Source: an uncultured Myxococcales bacterium (GTDB taxonomy: Bacteria > Myxococcota_A > UBA9042 > DTJE01). From it: a stretch of 64,000 bases of DNA. Positions 1-8,700 of the stretch are shown piece after piece. The notes under the pieces are model-generated. The model was not told the DNA's origin, made no database searches, and saw nothing but the letters and a program-made list of their open reading frames with translations. Both the position numbers and the translations under genes were made by a program. The stretch lies in NCBI GenBank assembly GCA_903847405.1, contig CAINDP010000082.1, positions 17,344 to 81,343 on the forward strand, in the 5' to 3' direction. The number at the start of each line of letters is the position of its first letter. Within the stretch, counting starts at the first letter, position 1.

Positions 1-327
1 CAGGATTTCGTGGGCGAAGGCCTTGCTGGACTCCAGGCGGGCGGCGGCGGCACAAACGCCGAACGCCGGGATCCCGGCCGCGATCAGCCGATCGGCCAGT
101 CCGGCGGCCAGGGGCGCTTCCGGCCCGATGGCCACCAGGCCGACGTGTTCCGCCTGTGCGGCCGCGACGACCGCGTCGATGTCGGTCGGCGACACCGGCA
201 GGGCCCGGGCCACGGCGTCGGTGCCCCCGTTGCCCTTCGTGATCAGGATTTCGGCGCCCCGGGACTGCCCCAGCTTCCATGCCATGGCATGCTCGCGGCC
301 CCCGTTGCCGACCACCAGCACCTTCAT
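1..327 (-). CDS. purD: Phosphoribosylamine-glycine ligase, N-terminal part (cut by window edge)
   Basis: Cytosolic ATP-grasp enzyme that joins glycine to 5-phosphoribosylamine in purine synthesis. Only the first 109 codons are inside the window and the frame is open to base 1. The product starts MKVLVVGNGGREHA, the PurD nucleotide-fold signature, and continues with the typical VGPEAPL-like segment (here AIGPEAPLAAG). ATG at 327-325 is preceded by a strong AGGAGG-like site at 331-337. It lies 45 bp downstream of purH on the same strand, the classic purHD order, so co-transcription is likely. The C-terminal ATP-grasp domain cannot be assessed. Confidence 0.93.
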   Translation of the reverse strand, partial: MKVLVVGNGGREHAMAWKLGQSRGAEILITKGNGGTDAVARALPVSPTDIDAVVAAAQAEHVGLVAIGPEAPLAAGLADRLIAAGIPAFGVCAAAARLESSKAFAHEIL

Positions 328-372
328 CGCATCCTCCTGACAGGCAGTTGACCCGGGTCCGCCGGAACGCGA

Positions 373-1914
373 TCAGTGCCGGAAATGCCGCCGGCCCGTG
401 AACACCATCGCGATGCCCAGGCGGTTGGCGGCCGCGATGACGTCCGCGTCGCGGACCGAGCCGCCGGGCTGCGCCACGGCCGTCGCGCCGGCCTTCGCGA
501 CTTCCTCCAGCCCGTCCGGGAACGGGAAGAAGGCGTCGGAGCCCACGGACGTGCCCTGCAGGTCCACCTTCCGGTCCTCGGCCTTCGCGGCGGCCAGGCG
601 GGCGGAGTCCACGCGGCTCATCTGGCCCGCGCCCACGGCGGAGGTCCGGTCGGCCCGGGCGAACACGATCGCGTTGCTCTTGACGTGCTTGGACACGCGC
701 CACGCCATGTCCAGGGCCGCCCACTCCTCTTCCGTCGGGGCGCGCTGGGTGACGACACGACCGCTGCGGACCTCGTCGGCCCGGGGGTCGCTTTCCTGGA
801 CCAGCAGCCCGCCGGACACGTGCTTGGCCACCAGCGGCGCGAAGGGCTCGAAGAACGTGTCGCCCAGTTCCATGATGCGCAGGTTCTTCTTGGCCGCGAA
901 CACGGCCAGGGCCCCGGGCGTCATCTGCGGCGCCAGCACGACCTCGTAGAAGTGCTCGGCCAACCGCGTCGCCAGGGCCTCGTCCACCAGGCCGTTCAGG
1001 GCCACGATGCCGCCGAAAGCCGACACGGGGTCGGTCGCCAGGGCCTTTTCGTAGGCGCCCGCCAGCGACGTCGCGTCCGTGCCCGCGCCGCTGGGGTTGG
1101 TGTGCTTGATGATCGCCACGGCCGGCCCGTCGAATTCCCGGACCAGTTGCCAGGCGGCTTCCATGTCCACGAGGTTGTTGAACGACAGCGCCTTGCCCTG
1201 GCGCTGCATGGCGCCCAGGATGCCCGACGCGCCGCCGGCGGGAAGGTACACGGCCGCCTTCTGGTGCGGGTTTTCACCGTAGCGCAGGTCCTGGGCCTTG
1301 GTGCCGCCCAGGAACAGCACGCCCGGCAGGCCGCCCTCGGCCGCGGCGCCGAAGTGGGACGCCACCGCGGTGTCGTAGGCGCCCGTGTGGGCGAAGACCT
1401 TCACCATCAGGCGCTTGCGGGTCGCCAGCGTCGTGTCGCCGTCCGCCTTCAGTTCCGCCAGCACCGGCCCGTAGTCCGCCGGGTCCACCACGACCGTCAC
1501 GCGTTCGTGGTTCTTGGCCGCCGCGCGGATCATCGTGGGCCCGCCGATGTCGATGTTCTCGACGGCCTCCTCCTCGGTGACGCCGGGCTTCGCGATCGTG
1601 GCCTGGAACGGGTACAGGTTCACCGCGACCAGGTCCACGTAGTCGATGTGCAGGTCTTCCAGCGTCTGGCGGTGGGACGGGGTCCCCTTCGCCAGCATGC
1701 CGGCCATCACGGCCGGGTGCAGCGTCTTGACGCGGCCCTCCAGGCACTCGGGGAACCCGGTGACCTGGCTGACGTCCGTCGCGGGAACGCCCGCCTCGCG
1801 CAGCGCCTTCGCGGTGCCGCCGGTGGAAACGACCTGGAAGCCCAGGTCCACCAGCCCGCGGCAGAAGTCCACGACGCCGGTCTTGTCCGAAACACTCACG
1901 ATCGCGCGCTTCAT
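373..1914 (-). CDS. purH: Bifunctional AICAR formyltransferase / IMP cyclohydrolase
   Basis: Performs the last two steps of IMP synthesis: AICAR formylation with 10-formyl-THF, then ring closure. The 513-residue product has the usual family length. The N-terminal MGS-like cyclohydrolase domain starts MKRAIVSVSDKTG with the STGGTAKALREAG segment. The transformylase domain carries RYGENPHQKAA, the conserved IKHTNPSGAG motif and a C-terminal SDAFFPFPDG. The start is ATG 1914, which overlaps the stop of the upstream lipoprotein gene in an ATGA tetranucleotide, so translational coupling is likely. A longer reading of the frame upstream is antisense-like sequence and was not used. purD follows. Confidence 0.97.
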   Translation of the reverse strand: MKRAIVSVSDKTGVVDFCRGLVDLGFQVVSTGGTAKALREAGVPATDVSQVTGFPECLEGRVKTLHPAVMAGMLAKGTPSHRQTLEDLHIDYVDLVAVNLYPFQATIAKPGVTEEEAVENIDIGGPTMIRAAAKNHERVTVVVDPADYGPVLAELKADGDTTLATRKRLMVKVFAHTGAYDTAVASHFGAAAEGGLPGVLFLGGTKAQDLRYGENPHQKAAVYLPAGGASGILGAMQRQGKALSFNNLVDMEAAWQLVREFDGPAVAIIKHTNPSGAGTDATSLAGAYEKALATDPVSAFGGIVALNGLVDEALATRLAEHFYEVVLAPQMTPGALAVFAAKKNLRIMELGDTFFEPFAPLVAKHVSGGLLVQESDPRADEVRSGRVVTQRAPTEEEWAALDMAWRVSKHVKSNAIVFARADRTSAVGAGQMSRVDSARLAAAKAEDRKVDLQGTSVGSDAFFPFPDGLEEVAKAGATAVAQPGGSVRDADVIAAANRLGIAMVFTGRRHFRH

Positions 1915-2690
1915 GGGGTACCTCCAGCCTTCGGAACGAAGGTGATGTTGTCCAGCAGGATGACGCCCGATCCGACGTCGCCCTGGTCCTTGCGATCGAT
2001 CCGGATCCCGACCTGCTTGCCCTTTTTTCGATCGAACATCGGGTGCAGCACCTTGTCGAACCGGACCTCGTACCGGACCCATTCCTTCCCGGCGGCCAGG
2101 GGCGGCGTTTCGCCGGTATAGCCCTGCATCGCCGCGTCGTAGGGATCCAGTTCCGTGACCTCGAACTTGACCTTGTGGGTGTCCGCGTCCCCGGACTTCA
2201 GCAGGAACACGATGCTATCAAAGGCGCTGATGTCCACGGGCTTCGGCTTGCCCTTGTCGCCCGCCAGGTACTCGAAGGTGCCGCACTGGGAGTTGGACAT
2301 GGGCAGGCCGAACTCGACCTTCAGGCGCCGGCTGCCGCCCTCGTCGGCGACGGACAGTGCGCACTTGCCGCCGCGGTAGGCCCACGCGTCCCAGAAGCCC
2401 CCCCAGAGGGTCTTGCGGGGATCGAACGTCCCCTCGTAGTCGTTGAACGCCTTCCAGCCCGCGGGCGCCGGGTCCGGCCACACGGGCTCGACCTTCGGGG
2501 CGGGCTTCGGGGCGTCCGCCGGCTTCGCGTCGGGTGTCGTGGCGGCCGCGGCCACCGGGGTTCCCGAGGCCTTCGCCGGGGCGTCGGTCTTGCCGGCGCA
2601 GGCGGCCATCATCATCGCGATGGCGATGGCGAGGGCGAACGCGAGCCTCAAGGAGGTCGGGAGCGGGCGTTTCGGGGTCGTCATGGCCAT
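1911..2690 (-). CDS. Secreted lipoprotein with a carbohydrate-binding-like beta-sandwich
   Basis: A 259-residue predicted lipoprotein. A hydrophobic signal segment ends in the lipobox MMAAC (about residue 30), followed by a Pro/Ala/Lys-rich linker to about residue 75. The rest (WKAFNDYEG... to ...GVILLDNITFVP) resembles CBM11/CIA30-type galactose-binding-like sandwiches, judged from the terminal DNITFVP strand and the Trp/Gly-rich face. It has no catalytic motif that I recognise. It is odd as the first gene of a purHD unit: its stop overlaps the purH start by 4 bp. ATG 2690 is taken; an internal ATG two codons later is equally possible. The fold assignment is tentative. Confidence 0.75.
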   Translation of the reverse strand: MAMTTPKRPLPTSLRLAFALAIAIAMMMAACAGKTDAPAKASGTPVAAAATTPDAKPADAPKPAPKVEPVWPDPAPAGWKAFNDYEGTFDPRKTLWGGFWDAWAYRGGKCALSVADEGGSRRLKVEFGLPMSNSQCGTFEYLAGDKGKPKPVDISAFDSIVFLLKSGDADTHKVKFEVTELDPYDAAMQGYTGETPPLAAGKEWVRYEVRFDKVLHPMFDRKKGKQVGIRIDRKDQGDVGSGVILLDNITFVPKAGGTP

Positions 2691-2769
2691 GGCCTCGTCT
2701 GGGAGTCACCGCAAGCGCTTGCGGGCGAACCATTTGACCGGTGCCGGGTTCGCGCCGAATATACCGCCC

Positions 2770-3966
2770 ATGAGCAACCCGGACAAGCGGTTCCAACGAG
2801 TCTTCTGGCTGGTCCTGGACAGCGTCGGGGTCGGAGCGATGCCCGACGCGGGCCGGTATGGCGACGTCGGGGCGGACACGCTGGGCAACACGGCACGGGC
2901 GGTCGGCGGCCTGCACCTGCCGAACCTGGGGCGCCTGGGCCTGGGGAACCTCCACGCCGTTTCGGGCGTGCCCCCGGTGGCCGCCCCCGACGGGTACTTC
3001 GCGCGCCTCGCGGAGGCCTCGCCCGGCAAGGACACGTCCACCGGCCACTGGGAAATGGCGGGCGTCGTGCTGGACCGGCCCTTCGCGACCTTCACGGACA
3101 CGGGCTTCCCGGCCGATCTGATGGAGGCCTTCCGGCGCGAATCCGGGTTCGAATGGATGGGCAACGTCGCGGCCAGCGGGACGGAAATCATCGAGCGCTG
3201 GGGCCAGGAGCACCAGCGCACGGGGAAGCTGATCGTCTACACCAGCGCGGACTCGGTGTTCCAGATCGCGGCCCACGAGGACACCGTCCCGTTGCCGTGC
3301 CTGTACGCCGCCTGCGAGGTGGCCCGGCGCCTGCTGGATCCGTACCACGTGGCCCGCGTCATCGCCCGGCCCTTCGTGGGCACCCCGGGGGACTACCGGC
3401 GCACCTACAACCGCCGGGATTTTTCGATGGCGCCGCCGCGGCCCACCGTGCTGGACCACCTGGTGGCGGCGGGCCTGCCCGTGGTGGGCGTCGGCAAGAT
3501 TTCGGACATCTTCGCGGGACGCGGCGTGACCGAATCGATCCATACCGAGGGGAACGCCGACGGCCTGCGTCGCAGCGAGGAAGCCCTTCGCCGGGGCCTG
3601 CCGGGGCTGGTCTACACGAACCTGGTGGACTTCGACATGCTGTACGGCCATCGCCGCGACGCGGTCGGATACGCCCGGGCCCTGGAGGAGGTGGACGCCT
3701 TCCTGCCGGCGCTGCTGGACGCGGCGGGCCCCGGGTGCCTGGTGTTGATCACCGCGGACCACGGCTGTGACCCGACCGCGACGTGGTCCACCGATCACAC
3801 GCGGGAATACGTGCCCCTGCTGGCCTGGCACGCGGGCATTCCGGCGGGCGGCGGCAGGGACCTGGGCCTGCGCACGACGTTCGCCGACATGGGCGCCACG
3901 GTGGCGGAGGCCCTCGGGGTGGCGCCGGCCGAGGGGGGCTGCGCGATCGGCGCGATCCTGCGGTAG
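2770..3966 (+). CDS. deoB: Phosphopentomutase
   Basis: Interconverts ribose- or deoxyribose-1-phosphate and the 5-phosphates, feeding nucleoside carbon into central metabolism. The product is 398 residues, the normal size for this alkaline-phosphatase-superfamily enzyme. Metal-site motifs are visible: LDSVGVGAMPDA near the N-terminus (with the phosphorylated Thr in GADTLGNTA), DFDMLYGHRRD near residue 295, and ADHGCDPTATWSTDHTRE near residue 335. ATG 2770 is used because the family's N-terminus (RVFWLVLDSVG) starts just after it. The long upstream extension is antisense to the lipoprotein gene. It is transcribed divergently from the purHD unit, with only 79 bp between. Confidence 0.96.
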   Translation: MSNPDKRFQRVFWLVLDSVGVGAMPDAGRYGDVGADTLGNTARAVGGLHLPNLGRLGLGNLHAVSGVPPVAAPDGYFARLAEASPGKDTSTGHWEMAGVVLDRPFATFTDTGFPADLMEAFRRESGFEWMGNVAASGTEIIERWGQEHQRTGKLIVYTSADSVFQIAAHEDTVPLPCLYAACEVARRLLDPYHVARVIARPFVGTPGDYRRTYNRRDFSMAPPRPTVLDHLVAAGLPVVGVGKISDIFAGRGVTESIHTEGNADGLRRSEEALRRGLPGLVYTNLVDFDMLYGHRRDAVGYARALEEVDAFLPALLDAAGPGCLVLITADHGCDPTATWSTDHTREYVPLLAWHAGIPAGGGRDLGLRTTFADMGATVAEALGVAPAEGGCAIGAILR

Positions 3967-4039
3967 GACATTCCTTGTGCGACCTTCCCGGGTATTTCGG
4001 ATAACCTACATCGCTTTTCTACGATCGAAAGGGGGGACG

Positions 4040-5731
4040 ATGCGTCATGGGACCTTCCGGATCGCGGCCACGGCCGTGTTCCTGCTGGCGTCCTGCGGAG
4101 GGGGCGGAACGAACGGCCAGCCGGACGTGGCCGGCGCGGACGTGTCCCTTTTCGACGTGCAGCAGGATCCGGGGAACCTGGACGATGCGACGGCGGATCG
4201 CGGGCCGAACGCGGACCCCGGGATGACCGATGAAGCCGGCGTGGACCCGGGCGGGACGGATGTCGTGGCCGTCGATCTGCCGGAGGACGTGGTTCCGGAC
4301 GCTCCCGAGTGCGCGTCGGACGAGGCGTGCGAAGGACGCGTCACCGGGCTGGGGATCTGCCGGGTCCCCCGGTGCGAAGGCGGATTGTGCGTGGCGGGCA
4401 CCGCGGCGGAAGGCGCCTCGTGCCAGGACGGCAGCGCCTGCACCGACGGCGACACCTGCGCCGGGGGGGCCTGCGTCGCGGGTCCGGCCCGGAACTGCGA
4501 CGACGGCAGCCTGTGCACGCTGGACCTGTGCGACCCGGCTACCGGGTGCGGGCACCCGTTCCTGGAAGGGCCCTGCGACGACGGGTCGAAGTGCACCCTG
4601 GAGGATGCCTGCGTCGCGGGAGCCTGTGTCGGGACCACCGCGTCCTGCGACGACGGGAACCCGTGTACCCAGGACGGATGCGATCGGGCGACGGGATGCA
4701 CCCACGTCGCGCTGGACGGGGGCGCCTGCGACGACGGCAGCGCCTGTGCGACCGACACGGCCTGCGTGGCCGGGCAGTGCAAGGGGACCGCCCTGGACTG
4801 CGACGACCACGAATCCTGCACCGTGGATACCTGCGAACCCGCGACCGGCTGCCGGCACGAACCGGCGCCGACGGGCGGTTGCGACGACGGAAACGACTGC
4901 ACCATCGACGACCGCTGCGACGAGGGTGCCTGCGCGGGTACGCCGCGGGACTGTGACGACGGCCTCCCCTGCACCGACGATTCCTGCGTCACCGGCCAGG
5001 GATGCGTCCACGTCTACGGCACCGGGGCGTGCGACGACCTGAACCCCTGCACCCTGGCCGATACGTGTGCCGGGGGGACCTGCCGGGGCAATGCGATGAC
5101 GTGTGACTCCCCGCCGCCGAACGAATGCGACGGCGACCGCATGATCTCGCGCGCTGCCGTGGGGGTCTGCGCGGCCGGGACGTGCGAATACGCGACCCAG
5201 ATCGTGGACTGCCCCCAGGGCTGCCAGGCCGGGAAGTGCCTGGGCGACCCCTGCGCAGGGATCGACTGCACCGGGTCGCCCGGCGCGTGCTTCCAGGCAC
5301 CGGGCACCTGCCTCGACGGATCCTGCACGTGGGCCTTCCTGGACCGGACGGCCTGCGACGACGCGAACCCGTGCACCGCCGACGACGCCTGTACCGGCGG
5401 CGTGTGCGCCGGTGCGCCGGTACCCTGCAACCAGCCGCCTCCGGACACCTGCGCCGATGCCCGCACCCTGCTGTCGCACAGCCGGGAGGGGACCTGTGCG
5501 GCCGCCACGGGCCTGTGCGCCTACCCGACGACCCCGCTGGCCTGTGCCGGCGGGTGCGTGGACGGGATCTGCCTGGACACGCTCGGCCTCCTGCAGGCCG
5601 ACCTGGTTCCCGGCGGGCGGGCGGACCTTTCCGACGGGGCGAATTCGCTGCCGTGCGTCCTGCCGGGCTGGGCCGGGACGGTGCGGATCGAATCGCCGAA
5701 CTACCAGGTGACTGCCGGCTTCGAGCCGTAG
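4040..5731 (+). CDS. Cys-rich repeat surface lipoprotein
   Basis: A 563-residue predicted lipoprotein with signal peptide and lipobox LLASC (Cys 19), an Asp/Gly/Val-rich linker, then about ten Cys-rich modules built on CDDGxxCTxDxC alternating with VAGxC. Such dickkopf-like arrays are common in Myxococcota surface proteins. Their paired Cys and many acidic residues suggest disulphide-stapled, possibly calcium-binding stalks. The C-terminal ~45 residues are non-repetitive and end ...TAGFEP. The start is supported by GGGGGGAC just upstream. The stop is 13 bp before the next gene, a 1475-residue secreted protein, so the two probably form a unit. No enzymatic motif is seen, and the ligand is unknown. 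Confidence 0.85.
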   Translation: MRHGTFRIAATAVFLLASCGGGGTNGQPDVAGADVSLFDVQQDPGNLDDATADRGPNADPGMTDEAGVDPGGTDVVAVDLPEDVVPDAPECASDEACEGRVTGLGICRVPRCEGGLCVAGTAAEGASCQDGSACTDGDTCAGGACVAGPARNCDDGSLCTLDLCDPATGCGHPFLEGPCDDGSKCTLEDACVAGACVGTTASCDDGNPCTQDGCDRATGCTHVALDGGACDDGSACATDTACVAGQCKGTALDCDDHESCTVDTCEPATGCRHEPAPTGGCDDGNDCTIDDRCDEGACAGTPRDCDDGLPCTDDSCVTGQGCVHVYGTGACDDLNPCTLADTCAGGTCRGNAMTCDSPPPNECDGDRMISRAAVGVCAAGTCEYATQIVDCPQGCQAGKCLGDPCAGIDCTGSPGACFQAPGTCLDGSCTWAFLDRTACDDANPCTADDACTGGVCAGAPVPCNQPPPDTCADARTLLSHSREGTCAAATGLCAYPTTPLACAGGCVDGICLDTLGLLQADLVPGGRADLSDGANSLPCVLPGWAGTVRIESPNYQVTAGFEP

Positions 5732-5744
5732 GGAGGGGAAGGAG

Positions 5745-8700
5745 ATGACGGGAATGGTTGGGCGCAAGGCATGGCTGGCGGTCGCGGTCCTGGTGCTTCT
5801 GTCCGGGGAGGTCGCGGCGGCGGTGCCGTCGATCCTGAATTTCAGCGGACGCCTGGGGACGGCGGCCGGGGACTTCACGGGTGTCACGAACGTGACGATC
5901 ACGCTGTACCGGGACCCGACTTCGGTGGACGCCGGGTCGGTCCTGTGGGCCGACACGGTCGACACCTACGTCGCCGCGGGGCGCTTCCACGTGCTGCTGG
6001 GGGCGGACCTGTCGAACCCCCTGCCGTCGAACCTGTACGACGGCGACATCTACGTGGGCGTGCAGGTGGACACGGACCCCGAGATGAAGCCCCGCGTCCG
6101 CGTGGCCAGCGTGCCGTTCGCGTTGAGGGCCGAGGATTCCGCGACGATCGACGGCAAGGGTCCGGACGCCTTCGCGCTGGCCGGCCACCTTCACGCGTTC
6201 GCCAACCTGCAGGGGGCCGTGGCCGACACGCAACTCCCGGCGTCCGTCACCCTGGATGCCGAACTGGCGGCTGCGATGGCGGGAAAGGCCGATGTCGGCC
6301 ACGGCCATGACGGCGTGTACGTGGGGGTCGGCCAGGCCGGCAGCGTCGATTCCGACATGGTGCAGGACCGCAGCCTCCAGGCCCGGGACTTCGCCGACTG
6401 GGGCTGCGCCACGGGGCAGGTCGTGAAATGGACCCTCGGGTCCGGCTGGGGTTGCGGCGACGACGTGGACGTGAACACGACCTACACGGGGGCGGATTTC
6501 GCGGTTTCAGGCCAGGCCTGCCTGGGGGCGGACAAGGTCGCCGGCATCGACCCGGCGGGGCGGATCCTCTGTGCTCCCGACGTCGACCAGAACACCACCT
6601 ACGCCGCCGGCACCGGGCTGGTCCTGACCGGGAACTCCTTCGCGGTGGACCAGGCGACGATGACCCTGTGGGCCCAGGCCGCGTGCTACGACACCCCGGC
6701 GGAACTGTTCGGCGTGCTGGACGCACGGTATGCGGCCGCGGGTCACGATCACGACGCGGATTACGTGCAGAAGGACCAGGCGGGCAGCATCGGCACCGCG
6801 ATGCTGGTCGACGGCTCCGTGACCTTCGCGAAGATCGCAGCCCCGGCGCCCTGCGCGGCGGGCTCGATCCTCAAGCGCAACGCCGGGAACACCGCGTGGG
6901 AATGCGCCGTGGACAACGTCGGCACGGCGTACACGGCCGGGACCGGCCTGGCGCTGACCGGCAGCGAATTTGCGGTGCAGCAGGCGGCGATCGAGGGCTG
7001 GGCCAAGGGAGTCTGTTTCGACAGCGCGGCCGAACTCGCCGGCGCCCTCTCCGGTTGGGACCAGAACTCCTCGAACGACCTCACGGCCGTGGTGGCCGGC
7101 GCCGGCCTGACGGGTGGAGGCACGTCGGGGTCGGTAACGCTGGCCCTTTCCACCACGGGCGTCGTGGCCGGCGCCTATCCCCGGGCCAACGTGACGGTGG
7201 ACGCCCAGGGCCGGGTCACCGCGATCGCCGTCGGCGGCAGCATCAACCTGGCAACGGACGTCAGCGGCACCCTTTCCACGGGGCAGGGCGGAACCGGCCT
7301 TGCGTCGGTGGGCGCGGCCGGATCCGTGCCGTATTCGACGGGCTCCGCCCTGGACTACACGGCCGCCGGGAGCGTGGGCGAGGTCCTGCACGCCAATGCC
7401 TCCGGCCAGGCCCCGACCTGGGATCCCGTGCAGTTGGGCACCGACACGATCGGCACGTTGACCGTCGCACGGGGCGGCACGGGCGCGACCACCGCCGGCG
7501 GGGCCCGGACGAACCTCGGGGCCGCGGCCGGCGGGGTCAATTCCGACATCACCGCCCTGCAGGGGCTGAACCAGCAGGCGGCCCTGCTGGTCGGGCCCTA
7601 CGGCGCCACGGCGGGCCAGACCGGCGAGGCCCGGTTCCTGGAACTGGCCGCGAACGGGACGAATTTCGTCGGGTTCAAGGCCTCCGACGCGCTGGCCGCA
7701 TCGACGATGTGGACCCTTCCGGCTGCCGACGGCGCGGCGAACACGGTGCTGAAGACCGACGGGGCGGGGCACCTGTCCTGGGTCGCGCTGCCCGTCGGGG
7801 ACATCACGGGCGTTGCGGCAGGCGCGGGACTGGCCGGCGGCGGGGCGACGGGCGACGTGGCCCTGTCCATCGCGACGGGCGGCGTGACCAACGCGATGCT
7901 GGCGAACTCCGTGATCACGGTGACGGCCGGGGCCGGCCTGGCAGGGGGCGGGACGCCCGGCCTGGGCGGGTCCGTGACGCTGTCGCTGGCCACAACGGCC
8001 GTGACGGCCGGGGCCTATACCCGCGCGAACGTCACCGTCGATGCCTACGGCCGGATCACCGCCGCCACGAATGGCGCCGCCGTGAACCTCGCCTCGGACA
8101 TCACCGGGACCCTGCCCGTGGCAGCCGGCGGGACCGGGGCCACCACGGCCGCGGCCGCCCGTTCCAACCTGGGCGCCGCCGGCAGCGGGAGCAACACCGA
8201 CATCACCTCGCTGACGGGCCTGACCGAGGCGATCGCGCTGCAGATCGGCACGGGCGACCTGCGCTTCCAGGTGGCGCCCGGCAGTTACACCGGGTTCCGG
8301 GCCTCGCCCACCAACAGCGGCAACACGGTCATGACCCTGCCCCGGAACAACGGGTCCCTCGGCAGCGTCCTCAGCACGGATGGCGCCGGCACCCTGTTCT
8401 GGGGGACCGACGCGGGCGGGACCGTCACCCAGGTATGGGCGGGCAGCGGGATGATGGCCGGCGGGCTGGGCATCGACCCGATCACCGGGGGCGTCGTCAC
8501 GACGATCGGCCAGGTGGCCGTGGACCCGGCGCAGGTGCCCTTCCTGGCCGCCGCAAACCTCTTCACGGGCAGCCAGACCCTGCGGGCCGGCGGGCCGCAG
8601 TCCCTTCCCCTGGCCGTCCAGGGGGCCGCGGGACAGGAATACCCGCTGCAGGTGTGGGCCGATGCCCTGGGCACGATCCTGGCGGCGGTGGATCCGTCGG

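Noticed and set aside
376..2121. A 581-codon plus-strand frame opposite purH
   Set aside because: Antisense shadow rich in Arg, Gly and His; purH on the other strand has all family motifs.
3974..4025. Promoter-like TTGTGC / TACGAT upstream of the lipoprotein at 4040
   Set aside because: Spacing is wrong and the -10-like box is too close to the start codon to leave room for the ribosome site.
7080..8420. Phage tail-fibre-like repeats suggesting a prophage
   Set aside because: No integrase, terminase, capsid or lysis genes are nearby, and the protein has a Sec signal peptide and a bacterial N-terminal module.
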